A DNA stretch of 23,846 bases from Caldifarciminota bacterium (GCA_015494735.1 WGAQ01000015.1:1-23846), one strand, 5' to 3'; positions 1 to 7,704 are shown, numbered from the stretch's first letter. Notes: generated by a model not told the origin, from the letters alone. A program made the numbers and translations.

Positions 1-1319
1 AGGGACAGGAGCTCCCACCCGATCTGGAAGGTCTCCTCTATGGTTCTTCCCTCGAATCCCTGATTCACCATGCGCTTTTCGAATTCATCGGCGAATTTGA
101 TGTACTTCCTGTCTATCTCCGAGAGGGCATCCTCACCCACTATTGCAGCCAGTCTCCTGTTATCCTTACCGCGGGCGTATGCTGCGAATATCTGGTCAGC
201 CCACTGTCTGTGATACTCCGCCGTCTTGCCCTTTCCTATACCGGCATTCATCAAACGGGACAGGGATGGGAGTATGTCGATTGGCGGGAAGATACCGAGC
301 CTGTGCAATTCTCTCGAGAGAACTATCTGACCCTCCGTGATATATCCGGTCAGGTCCGGGATGGGGTGGGTGATGTCGTCGTCGGGCATCGTCAGTATGG
401 GAATCTGGGTTACGGAACCCTTCTTCCCTTTGATTCTTCCCGCACGCTCGTAAATGGTGGCAAGGTCCGTATAGAGATATCCGGGATAACCACGCCTTCC
501 GGGCACCTCCTCACGGGCGGCGGAAATCTCACGCAGGGCTTCAGCGTAGTTGGTCATGTCCGTCAGTATGACCAGTACGTGATAATCCAGTTCGAAAGCG
601 AAGTACTCGGCCACCGTCAGAGCATACCTGGGCGTCAGGATTCTTTCGATGGTGGGGTCGTTGGCAAGGTTAATGAATGCAATGAGGCGGTTGCTTGCAC
701 CCATCTCCTCGAACTGCTGCTTGAAGTAGGCATACTCCCTCTGCGTTATTCCGATTGCACCGAATACTATGAGGAATTGCTCCCCCTCACCCCTGACCGT
801 GGCGTATCTCATTATCATTGCGGCAATTTCGTTGGCGGGAAGACCGGAGCCGGAGAATATGGGCAGCTTCTGTCCGCGAACGAGAGTGTTGAATCCATCG
901 ATTGTGGATATACCTGTCTGTATGAAATCGGAGGGCTTTGCACGGGCAACGGGATTGATGGGAATTCCAATTATTGGCAGTCTCTTCTGGGGAACGACGG
1001 GTGGAAGGCCATCTATGGGCTCGCCCCTTCCGTTGAATATGCGTCCTATCATGTCCGGGGCAACGCCGAATCTGACCACGTCCTCAAGAAGCCTTATCTT
1101 AACCGAAGCCACATCCAGTCCGAGGGTCCCCTCCAGAACCTGAATGACAGCGAAATCCTCCGTGACTTCCAGAACCTGACCCGTTCTCCTGATACCGGTA
1201 TCCGTTATGACTTCCACCTGCGCACCGTAGGACAATTCCTTGGCCTTTCGCACCACCAGTAGGGGTCCGGAAATGTAATCCACAGACCTGTATTCCTTTA
1301 CGGTCAAATCCTTCTCCAT
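1..1319 (-). CDS. atpB: V/A-type ATP synthase subunit B (3' end outside window)
   Basis: This is the non-catalytic B subunit of the V/A-type ATPase, which alternates with catalytic A subunits in the cytoplasmic head that couples ion flow to ATP. About 439 codons are present; the family is usually about 460, so roughly the last 20-25 residues lie before base 1. The N-terminus reads MEKDLTVKEYRSVDYISGPL. The nucleotide-binding loop is the B-type SGSGLP rather than the catalytic GxGKT loop, and the family signature GYPGYLYTDLATIYERAG is present near the middle. The ATG at 1319 has no Shine-Dalgarno site, and a promoter-like box lies 13 bases upstream. The neighbour upstream is divergent, so subunit A is not directly in front of B, as it is in most V/A-ATPase operons. 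The family call is secure. Confidence 0.95.
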   Translation of the reverse strand, partial: MEKDLTVKEYRSVDYISGPLLVVRKAKELSYGAQVEVITDTGIRRTGQVLEVTEDFAVIQVLEGTLGLDVASVKIRLLEDVVRFGVAPDMIGRIFNGRGEPIDGLPPVVPQKRLPIIGIPINPVARAKPSDFIQTGISTIDGFNTLVRGQKLPIFSGSGLPANEIAAMIMRYATVRGEGEQFLIVFGAIGITQREYAYFKQQFEEMGASNRLIAFINLANDPTIERILTPRYALTVAEYFAFELDYHVLVILTDMTNYAEALREISAAREEVPGRRGYPGYLYTDLATIYERAGRIKGKKGSVTQIPILTMPDDDITHPIPDLTGYITEGQIVLSRELHRLGIFPPIDILPSLSRLMNAGIGKGKTAEYHRQWADQIFAAYARGKDNRRLAAIVGEDALSEIDRKYIKFADEFEKRMVNQGFEGRTIEETFQIGWELLS

Positions 1320-1324
1320 GGCAG

Positions 1325-1337
1325 AAATTTTAAAGGG
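1325..1337 (-). promoter_or_regulatory. promoter-like box for atpB
   Basis: On the minus strand the box reads CCCTTTAAAATTT. The T of TAAAA is 13 bases before the atpB ATG, leaving room for essentially no leader, and no ribosome binding site is present. It matches the element found before six other first genes in the window. I see no clear -35 hexamer. Confidence 0.55.
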
Positions 1338-1401
1338 ACAGGTTCTGCGGGAAATGGAAGAGGGTCCGCAATCGAAAGACATCCCGGTACGGGCATGCCG
1401 G

Positions 1402-1415
1402 TCCTTTATACTTTT
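1402..1415 (+). promoter_or_regulatory. promoter-like box for the 1421 lipoprotein gene
   Basis: The box TCCTTTATACTTTT ends six bases before the ATG at 1421. The T of TATAC is 14 bases from the start codon, and no Shine-Dalgarno sequence separates them. With the atpB box it forms a divergent promoter pair inside a 101-base gap. Confidence 0.55.
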
Positions 1416-1420
1416 TTCGG

Positions 1421-2335
1421 ATGATGAAACGAATCGCTCTGATTCCCCTGATGGTAATCGGGCTCAACGGATGCTTCTTCGGAATGCTCCACAGACCCGG
1501 AACGCTGGGGAAGGGCAACTGGGATGCCTCCATATACGGCGCTTTCCAGTTCCTGCCCAATCCAGACATCCGGCAGGAGATTCAGGATGCCGGCTATATA
1601 ACCACCTCCAGCATGGGCATGGATTTGATGGTGGGGGCAACGGACAGGATAGATGTGGGATTTCATGCGGCAACGGATGGAATAGGGCCATTCGCCAGAT
1701 TCGCTGCACTGCGATTCTACCACGGAAGCATAAGGAACGAATTGACCATCAGCCCCTATCTCCTGTACGAGCCTTTCGTCAGTCAGTCCGTCGCCGCACG
1801 GGTGGACCTGACATACTCATGGAAACTGAATCCGTACTTCGAGCCCTATGTCCTGTATCAGGGATACTACAACCCCTACTTCGACAGATACTTCGAGAAC
1901 GAAGTGGGGGCCAGCCCTATAGGAAACGTGGGAGGAGGATACCACCACTTCTACGGGGGTGGTGCCGCCCTGAATCTATACTTCGACAGGGCTTCCCTGC
2001 GTAGGAATCAGCCGGACCTGACCATAAACATGGAATTGCTTCTCACAACCGTGCTCCTTCCCGATAACAGGGTGGTTCCGGTATTCCACTTCGGATTCGG
2101 GGTCAGCGGCAGACAGGCCCTCAGGCTCCTCTTCGCTCCACCGGGCTCCTCATCGAGAGGGGGTCTCATATTCAACCTCATAGGGCTGCTGGTGGGTCTG
2201 GGGCATTCCAGTTATGCGCCACCTCCACCGGACAACACGGAAACCGGAACAGCCCCCTCCCCTTCGAGTACCCGGCAGGACACGACGAAGAGCGACACAA
2301 CGAAGGTGGACAGCAACAGGAATCTGAAGAAGTGA
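1421..2335 (+). CDS. envelope lipoprotein, probably beta-rich, unknown function
   Basis: I do not recognise the family. The 304-residue product starts with a lipoprotein signal peptide: MMKR, a hydrophobic stretch, then the lipobox LNGC with Cys18. Residue +2 is Phe rather than Asp, so outer-membrane localisation is plausible. The mature part is rich in Tyr, Phe and Gly in alternating patterns (for example GGGYHHFYGGGAALNLYF near residues 170-187), which resembles beta-barrel or beta-sheet envelope proteins. The last 40 residues are Pro/Ser/Thr/Asp/Lys-rich and probably disordered. A second in-frame ATG follows at 1424. The gene stands alone, divergent from atpB and convergent with the macrodomain gene. 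The lipoprotein call is good; the barrel is inference. Confidence 0.8.
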   Translation: MMKRIALIPLMVIGLNGCFFGMLHRPGTLGKGNWDASIYGAFQFLPNPDIRQEIQDAGYITTSSMGMDLMVGATDRIDVGFHAATDGIGPFARFAALRFYHGSIRNELTISPYLLYEPFVSQSVAARVDLTYSWKLNPYFEPYVLYQGYYNPYFDRYFENEVGASPIGNVGGGYHHFYGGGAALNLYFDRASLRRNQPDLTINMELLLTTVLLPDNRVVPVFHFGFGVSGRQALRLLFAPPGSSSRGGLIFNLIGLLVGLGHSSYAPPPPDNTETGTAPSPSSTRQDTTKSDTTKVDSNRNLKK

Positions 2336-2340
2336 AAGGC

Positions 2341-2359
2341 CGGGGGCATCATGCCCCCG
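2341..2359. terminator. GC hairpin between convergent genes
   Basis: CGGGGGC, a five-base loop ATCAT, then GCCCCCG make a perfect 7-bp stem that can grow by AT pairs into the loop. It lies six bases after the lipoprotein stop and covers the macrodomain stop codon, so it could end both transcripts. Neither side has a long U tract (AAAA on one side, CCTTT on the other), so intrinsic termination is plausible rather than certain. Confidence 0.5.
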
Positions 2360-2912
2360 AAAATGCATCCAGGAATATCCGTGCGGATTCGTCATCGTAG
2401 AGGCAGACCCTTATCTCCCGGAGGGTGGAATCGGGATGCCCCTTCACCCACTCCTCGATTGCGGAGAAGATGATGCGGGCCGCCCTGTCCTTCGGAAACC
2501 CGTATATGCCTGTGCTGATGGCGGGAAACGTAATGGAGCGCAGACCGTATCCATTGGCTATCTCCAGAGGCGATATGACAGCCCTCCTGAGTTTTTCATC
2601 CTCTTCATTCCTTCCTCCCTTCCAGACGGGACCCACAGTGTGGATGACCACCTTTGCCTTCAGATTCCCTCCGGTGGTGACGGCGGCGAAACCCGTCGGA
2701 ACCTTCCCCAGTCTCCGGACTATGCGGTCGCTCTCCTCCTGAATCACCTTCCCTCCTCTGCGAACTATAGCATAGGCCACTCCACCACCGTGCTTCAGGT
2801 ATTCGTTGGCCGCATTGACTATTGCATCCACCTCCTCCAGGGTGATATCGCCCTGACACACCTTCAGCAGAACCCCCTTCCCCACTTCCTTCTGCGCCAT
2901 TGTCCTGTTCAT
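2349..2912 (-). CDS. macrodomain protein (ADP-ribose / O-acetyl-ADP-ribose hydrolase type)
   Basis: This 187-residue single macrodomain would bind ADP-ribose and probably hydrolyse O-acetyl-ADP-ribose or ADP-ribosyl esters in the cytoplasm. The family blocks appear in order: GDIT at 21-24, VDAIVNAAN at 28-36, HGGGVAYAI at 41-49, PTGFAAVTTGGNL around 72-84, VIHTVGPVW at 89-97, and the phosphate loop PAISTGIYGFP at 130-140. Length matches stand-alone macrodomain hydrolases. The ATG overlaps the synthetase stop as ATGA, with a GGGAGGGG ribosome site just upstream, so the two genes are translationally coupled. An internal ATG at codon 5 is an alternative start. The exact substrate cannot be read from sequence. 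Confidence 0.92.
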   Translation of the reverse strand: MNRTMAQKEVGKGVLLKVCQGDITLEEVDAIVNAANEYLKHGGGVAYAIVRRGGKVIQEESDRIVRRLGKVPTGFAAVTTGGNLKAKVVIHTVGPVWKGGRNEEDEKLRRAVISPLEIANGYGLRSITFPAISTGIYGFPKDRAARIIFSAIEEWVKGHPDSTLREIRVCLYDDESARIFLDAFSGA

Positions 2913-4858
2913 GATTCCCCTCCCTTTCCTCTCAGGGACTCTATTTCCCTGACCACTTCCGGATTAACCAGTGCAGAGAGGTCTCCCGGCTCCTGTCCCT
3001 CATAGACCCTCCTTATAACCCTGCGCATTATCTTGGCATTGCGGGTCTTCGGCAGGTCCGATACGAAGTGCACATCCTTGAGAGCAAAAGCCTTGCCCAT
3101 TCGATTCCTCACCATGTCCAGAAGTTCCCCCTTCAACTCATCCGAGGGCGTATGCCCCTCCTTCAGGACCACGAATGCAACGGGAACCTGCCCCTTTAAC
3201 CTGTCCGATATTCCCACCACAGCCGATTCCCTGACGGCGGGATGCTCCACAAGGATGCTTTCGTACTCGGCAGGCCCCACCCTCTTACCTGCAATCTTTA
3301 TGGTATCATCAGCCCTTCCCAGTATATACCAGAAGTCCTCCTCATCCCTGTATGCCAGGTCCCCGTGATACCATACGCCCGGGAATCTGCTCCAGTAGGT
3401 CTCGATGTACCGCTCATTCTCCTTCCAGAAGCCCCGCGTCATACCGGGATTCACATTCTTTATGACCAGATAACCTATCTCCCCCCTGACCGAATTACCC
3501 CCATCGTCGAAGACATCGGCATCCACTCCCGGGACAGCCGTATTGAAACTCATGGGCTTGAGGGGCCTTATGACCACGCATCCCAGGATGCCGCCGGAAA
3601 TCTCCGTACCGCCGGAGTAATTGATGATTGGCGCTCTCCCCTTCCCCACCTTATGGAGGGTCCACCGCCACGGCTCGGGATTCCATGGCTCACCTGTGGA
3701 GCCTATTATCCTGAGGGTGGGCATCTCGTACCTATCCACCCATTCGTCCCCCTTCGCCATTATGGCCCTGACGAAAGTGGGAGAAAGTCCCAGGATGGTT
3801 ATGCCGTGCCTTTCCACCATCTGCCACATCCTGTCAGGACCGGGGTAGTCCGGGGAACCATCGTAAATGAACATGGTGGCACCGTTTATCAGGCTTCCGA
3901 AGACCAGCCAGGGTCCCATCATCCATCCCATATCCGTAAGCCAGGTTATGACGTCGTCTTCTCTCACATCGAAGAGGTGGAACATGTCCTGAGCTGCCTT
4001 TACGGGAAAGCCCGCATGCACGTGAACGGCCCCCTTGGGGCGTCCCGTCGTCCCGGAGGTGTAGATTATCATGAGGGGAGTCTCGGAATCGAATACGGGA
4101 GGTTCCATCCGCGGGGATGCATCCTTCACCACATCATCGTAATAGTAATCCCTTCCCTCTTTCATGGGGATATCGAAGCCCTCCTTCCGCACCACCAGAA
4201 CCCTCTCCACCGAAGGGACCTTCTCCAACGCCCTGTCCAGGGTCTCTTTCATCCTGACGGGCTTTCCCCTCCTTCTGAACCCGTCCGCGGTTATTACCGC
4301 CCTCGCTCCGGATATGCCCAGCCGAACCTCTATGGCCTCCGGACCGAATCCCGAAAAGAGGGGTACGGCTATCGCCCCTATTCTGGAAACCGCCAGAAGG
4401 GATATTACCACCTCCGGAATCATGGGCAGATAAATGCCCACCCTGTCCCCCTCTCCTATCCCCATACGAAGAAGGGCGCTGGACAGACGGTTAACCTCCG
4501 AAAGCAATTCCCCATAAGAGAATCTGCGGATGGTGCCATTCTCTCCCTCGTAGATGAGGGCAGTCCTGTCCGGATTCCTGTAATCCAGGGCCACCTTCGT
4601 TATGTTGAGTTTTCCACCCACGAACCATCGGGGCCACTCCTTTCCCCGGGACAGGTCGAGGACCTTCTCCGGCTCCCTGTCCCACCGGAATCCCATATCC
4701 CTGAGGGTCATCCTCCAGAACCACTCTGGCTCCTCGCTGGAGCGCTTCAGAAACTCCTCGTAAGTAAGCCCCTCCCTCCGAAGTATCCGGTACAGATTAC
4801 TCCTCTCCACGATTTCGGGGGAGGGGGTCCACTCCACGGAAAAATCGAATTCCTTCAT
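2909..4858 (-). CDS. AMP-forming acyl-CoA synthetase, acetyl-CoA synthetase-like
   Basis: This adenylate-forming enzyme of 649 residues would activate a short carboxylic acid with ATP and then CoA; Acs proteins are usually about 650 residues. Visible motifs are the phosphate loop YTSGTTGRPKG (266-276), GSTGEPWNPEPW (386-397), YSGGTE (414-419), WYHGDLA (496-502), the hinge region DDTIKIAGKRVGP (517-529), and the C-terminal lysine in KTRNAKIMRR, Lys609, the residue acetylated in Acs enzymes. In true acetate enzymes the 414 region reads WQTE with a Trp closing the acetate pocket; here it is SGGTE, so the substrate may be larger than acetate. It has an SD-like GAGGAGGG before the ATG. It is first in a two-gene unit with the macrodomain gene. 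The family is secure; the substrate is not. Confidence 0.92.
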   Translation of the reverse strand: MKEFDFSVEWTPSPEIVERSNLYRILRREGLTYEEFLKRSSEEPEWFWRMTLRDMGFRWDREPEKVLDLSRGKEWPRWFVGGKLNITKVALDYRNPDRTALIYEGENGTIRRFSYGELLSEVNRLSSALLRMGIGEGDRVGIYLPMIPEVVISLLAVSRIGAIAVPLFSGFGPEAIEVRLGISGARAVITADGFRRRGKPVRMKETLDRALEKVPSVERVLVVRKEGFDIPMKEGRDYYYDDVVKDASPRMEPPVFDSETPLMIIYTSGTTGRPKGAVHVHAGFPVKAAQDMFHLFDVREDDVITWLTDMGWMMGPWLVFGSLINGATMFIYDGSPDYPGPDRMWQMVERHGITILGLSPTFVRAIMAKGDEWVDRYEMPTLRIIGSTGEPWNPEPWRWTLHKVGKGRAPIINYSGGTEISGGILGCVVIRPLKPMSFNTAVPGVDADVFDDGGNSVRGEIGYLVIKNVNPGMTRGFWKENERYIETYWSRFPGVWYHGDLAYRDEEDFWYILGRADDTIKIAGKRVGPAEYESILVEHPAVRESAVVGISDRLKGQVPVAFVVLKEGHTPSDELKGELLDMVRNRMGKAFALKDVHFVSDLPKTRNAKIMRRVIRRVYEGQEPGDLSALVNPEVVREIESLRGKGGES

Positions 4859-4880
4859 GTTAACCCTCCTCTTTCAGAGT

Positions 4881-4891
4881 AAATTTTAGGG
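4881..4891 (-). promoter_or_regulatory. proximal promoter-like box for the synthetase operon
   Basis: The minus strand reads CCCTAAAATTT. The TA step is 30 bases before the synthetase ATG, leaving a leader of about 20 bases that contains GAGGAGGG. Here the box is farther away and a ribosome binding site is present, unlike the leaderless-looking starts elsewhere. Confidence 0.5.
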
Positions 4892-4973
4892 CAGTGAGTC
4901 GATACAGAGGATTCCACCGGAACAGATGCAGAGGACCATCCGCACCGGACACCTTAAATAGATTTTTGAAATT

Positions 4974-4984
4974 AAGTATAAAGG
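4974..4984 (-). promoter_or_regulatory. distal promoter-like box upstream of the synthetase
   Basis: The minus strand reads CCTTTATACTT, nearly identical to the boxes before the lipoprotein (1402) and 108-aa (23344) genes. It faces the synthetase but is about 120 bases from its start, so it would give a longer leader or be a second promoter. It has no ATG a short way downstream. Confidence 0.35.
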
Positions 4985-5029
4985 TGAGGAAAACTGAACG
5001 TGTGGCATTCGGATGGAACTCCATTATGC

Positions 5030-5044
5030 TCCTTTAAACTTTTG
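5030..5044 (+). promoter_or_regulatory. promoter-like box for the 105-aa/pmbA/thiL operon
   Basis: TCCTTTAAACTTTTG is one of the best matches to the shared box. The TA step is 19 bases before the ATG at 5054, with no Shine-Dalgarno site between. If the gene instead begins at the GTG at 5000, this box would lie inside its coding region. Confidence 0.5.
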
Positions 5045-5053
5045 CCCACAACC

Positions 5054-5371
5054 ATGAGGAAGAACATTTTCGTAGGAGCACACGCCACGCGGGAGAGGAA
5101 GGCGTTCTATGACTTTTTGAAGGAGCATTTTCCGGATAAACTGGACTTCATCAGCCACAAGATAATGGATATGACCTTCAACGACGACCAGAACAGACGG
5201 ACTTCCAAGATACTGCAGGAGATGTTCGTGGAGATATACGAGTACTTCATAAAGGGAAACCCTAAGCTGGAGGAGGAACTGGTTAATAGACTCAGGATAA
5301 GGTACGACAAGAGCATGAAACCGGGAGATATCCTGAGCGAGATAGCCGACAACATAAAGTACAGGCACTGA
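5054..5371 (+). CDS. small hypothetical protein, 105 aa
   Basis: I do not recognise this family. The product is hydrophilic, charged and looks mostly helical, starting MRKNIFVGAHATRERKAF, with no signal peptide, membrane segment or metal-binding cluster. I chose the ATG at 5054 because the shared promoter box lies just before it. An in-frame GTG at 5000, with its own AAGGTGAGG ten bases upstream, would add 18 residues and cannot be excluded. The stop is two bases before the pmbA-like start, so it heads an operon with that gene and thiL. Its role may relate to the peptidase-like neighbour, but that is only context. Confidence 0.75.
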   Translation: MRKNIFVGAHATRERKAFYDFLKEHFPDKLDFISHKIMDMTFNDDQNRRTSKILQEMFVEIYEYFIKGNPKLEEELVNRLRIRYDKSMKPGDILSEIADNIKYRH

Positions 5372-5373
5372 GC

Positions 5374-6729
5374 ATGAGGGACAGACTGTACGATATCGCC
5401 CATCAGGTGCTCAGGCTCAGCGACGCGGATGGAACGGAGGTCCTGGTTCAATTCACGGACGACCTGCTGAGCCGGTACGCCAACTCCTTCATCACCCAGA
5501 ATTCCAGGGAGAAGTTCTTCAACATATCCGTGAGATTGAGGTATGGGAATCGGGCGGGGATTGCCTCCACCGATAGACTGGACAGGGAGAGCCTCGCCCG
5601 TCTGGTAAAATCCGCAAAAGAAGTGGCACTGAATTCCCCCGAAGACCCCGACCTGCCGCCGGTTCCCGGTCCCGCAGAAGTGCCCTCATATCCCCCCTCC
5701 TTCGACGAAAGCCTGATGGAACCGGACCCCGACAGAGCCGCCCGCATAATCGGCGAGGTTATAAAGAGGGGACATCCATTCAGGGCATTCGGGAACCTAT
5801 CTCAGGGACACGTGCACTACCTGCTCCTCACATCGGAAGGATTCGAGGGATACAACAGAACCAGCAGGGTCAGCATCTCCATCAATTACATGGACGACAC
5901 ATTCACCCGGAGCGGATGGGCACAGGGAGTCTCCTACAGGTTCTCCGACATCGAGGAGAGTTTCATGAATCTGGCGGATAAATCCCACGAAAAAGCCCTT
6001 CTGAACAGGGACCCGGTGGATTTGAAACCCGGAAAATACACCGTCATAGTGGAGAACATCGGTCTGGATGAGATTCTTATGATGATGGGCTGGCTGGGGC
6101 TGTCCGGCAAGGCGTACTACGAGGGAACCAGCTTTCTGAGGGGCAAACTGGGGGAAAAGGTCTTTTCCGAAAAACTGACCATACTGGATGACCCATCCGA
6201 CCCCTATCTGTTCACCATGCCCTTTGACTTCGAGGGGGTGGCCAAGAACCCCATACCCCTTATAGAAAAAGGGGTCTTCAAAACCCCCGCTTTAGACAGA
6301 AGGTACGCCCGCAAACTCGGTATGGAGAGCACGGGGCATGCCACATTTCCCTTCTATCCCATGCCCTTCCCGCTGCACATGAAGGTGATGGAGGGCGACA
6401 GGACACTGGAGGAGATGATAGAGGAAACCGATTACGGGCTTCTGATAACCCGATTCTGGTACGTCAACACCGTGGACCCATCCTCCTTCACCCTCACTGG
6501 ATTGACCAGGGACGGGACATTCCTCATAGAGAATGGCCGCATAACCAGGGCTGTTAAGAATATGAGGTTCACCCAGAACTTCCTGGAAGCATTCAACAAC
6601 ATCGAAGCACTGGAAAACAAAAGCACACCTGTAAGCGAGCCCAACTACTATCACTTCTTCCCATCCGCCATCAGGACACCTTCCATGAAGATAAGGGATT
6701 TCACCTTTACCAGCACGAGCGAGTTCTGA
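5374..6729 (+). CDS. pmbA: PmbA/TldE-like (TldD/PmbA family) protein
   Basis: TldD and TldE (PmbA) form a heteromeric zinc protease known for processing modified peptides and antitoxins; the TldE partner lacks the zinc site. This 451-residue protein matches PmbA in length (about 450) and layout: a long N-terminal alpha/beta half, then the C-terminal beta-barrel half with KPGKYTVIVEN, YEGTSFLRGKLGEKVF, a family-typical LLITRFWYVN and a SFTLTGLTRDGTFLIENG block. I find no HExxxH motif, so it belongs to the TldE side. No TldD-like gene is in the window. It starts two bases after the 105-aa gene without an obvious SD site, consistent with translational coupling, and its stop overlaps thiL as TGATG. 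Family confidence is high; the specific peptide substrate is unknown. Confidence 0.85.
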   Translation: MRDRLYDIAHQVLRLSDADGTEVLVQFTDDLLSRYANSFITQNSREKFFNISVRLRYGNRAGIASTDRLDRESLARLVKSAKEVALNSPEDPDLPPVPGPAEVPSYPPSFDESLMEPDPDRAARIIGEVIKRGHPFRAFGNLSQGHVHYLLLTSEGFEGYNRTSRVSISINYMDDTFTRSGWAQGVSYRFSDIEESFMNLADKSHEKALLNRDPVDLKPGKYTVIVENIGLDEILMMMGWLGLSGKAYYEGTSFLRGKLGEKVFSEKLTILDDPSDPYLFTMPFDFEGVAKNPIPLIEKGVFKTPALDRRYARKLGMESTGHATFPFYPMPFPLHMKVMEGDRTLEEMIEETDYGLLITRFWYVNTVDPSSFTLTGLTRDGTFLIENGRITRAVKNMRFTQNFLEAFNNIEALENKSTPVSEPNYYHFFPSAIRTPSMKIRDFTFTSTSEF

Positions 6730-7697
6730 TGAGGGAAGACCAGTTTCTGAGCGAATTGCAGAAGTACTTCAAGGAAAGCCCCAGGGTGGTGAGAGGGCCG
6801 GGGGACGACTGCGGGGTCGTGAAGTCAGTTCCCGGAAAGGACATCCTGCTGACGACGGAGAGTTTCATAGAGGGAAAACACTTCACCCACGATTTGCTCT
6901 CCCTCAGGGAAATCGGATATAAGGCTGGAGCCGCCGCCCTCTCCGATATCGCTGCCATGGGTGGCAAACCGGTGGTGGCCCTCGTAAACCTCAACATTCC
7001 GGAGAAATACATAGCGAGGGCATCCGAGATATACGATGGCCTCACCGAGGTCTTTTCGAGATTCTGCACCACCATAGTGGGCGGCAACACGGAGAAGACG
7101 GATTATCTCGCCCTCCACATAACCATAATGGGGGAAGTAACCAGGGAGAGGGCCATATACAGGGACGGTGTAAAGCCGGGGGATATACTGGTCATCACAG
7201 GGGACCTGGGAAGACCCCACGGTTTCCTGACAGCCTACTACAAGGGTCTAACGAAGGGATACAAGTGGTGGGTGAACGACATGAGGGACAAATTCGCCCG
7301 CCCCACTCCCCGCATAGAGGAGATGGATAAAATCCTCAAGGAGGTGGAGGTCCACGCCGCCATAGACATATCCGATGGTCTGGGAGTGGACAGTTTCAGG
7401 ATGGCAAAGGCCTCAGGAGTGGAAATGCTCTTCTATGCAGACAGACTCCCCATAAACGAATCCGTGAAGCACCTGGCATCCAAACTGGAAATCAAGGACT
7501 GGTTCATCGCTGTGGAGAGCGGGGAGGAGTACGAGTTGCTCCTGGCTCTGCCTCCGGAGGCAGCCGAAAAGATAGAGGAACTGAAGCTTCCCGTGAAAAT
7601 CATCGGGGAGGCACGGGAGGACAAGCCCGGCTCCTACATAATCGTGGATGACATGAAAATCGACCTCTCTAAAAGGGGATGGGACGCCCTCAGATAA
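6729..7697 (+). CDS. thiL: thiamine-monophosphate kinase
   Basis: ThiL phosphorylates thiamine monophosphate with ATP to give thiamine pyrophosphate, the last step of cofactor synthesis, in the cytoplasm. The 322-residue product has the family's blocks in order: GPGDDC at 23-28, AAALSDIAAMGG at 68-79, a VGGNTEKTD region at 117-125, TGDLG at 157-161, AIDISDGLGVDS starting near 211, and ESGEEYELLLALP near 259-271. The length is typical. The start overlaps the pmbA-like stop by one base, so it is the last gene of the operon. No other thiamine genes are nearby. Its 3' end is seven bases from the converging V4R gene. Confidence 0.96.
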   Translation: MREDQFLSELQKYFKESPRVVRGPGDDCGVVKSVPGKDILLTTESFIEGKHFTHDLLSLREIGYKAGAAALSDIAAMGGKPVVALVNLNIPEKYIARASEIYDGLTEVFSRFCTTIVGGNTEKTDYLALHITIMGEVTRERAIYRDGVKPGDILVITGDLGRPHGFLTAYYKGLTKGYKWWVNDMRDKFARPTPRIEEMDKILKEVEVHAAIDISDGLGVDSFRMAKASGVEMLFYADRLPINESVKHLASKLEIKDWFIAVESGEEYELLLALPPEAAEKIEELKLPVKIIGEAREDKPGSYIIVDDMKIDLSKRGWDALR

Positions 7698-7704
7698 GGG
7701 TCGT

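Larger units (their letters stand above)
4859..5053. other. divergent intergenic region
   Basis: This gap separates the leftward synthetase operon from the rightward 105-aa/pmbA/thiL operon. It holds two leftward promoter-like boxes, one rightward box, and an A/T-rich stretch at about 4951-4982. An SD-like AAGGTGAGG at 4981-4989 sits before a possible GTG start at 5000. I see no other gene. Confidence 0.6.

Noticed and set aside
210..1262. Open frame of 350 codons on the plus strand opposite atpB
   Set aside because: The minus strand encodes the V/A-ATPase B subunit with all family signatures; the plus-strand product resembles nothing and has no start signals.
3242..4882. Long open frame (546 codons) on the plus strand opposite the acyl-CoA synthetase gene
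   Set aside because: It is the mirror of a strongly coding minus-strand gene with complete family motifs, has Pro/His/Arg/Gly-rich unlikely composition, and no ribosome site or promoter box at its start.
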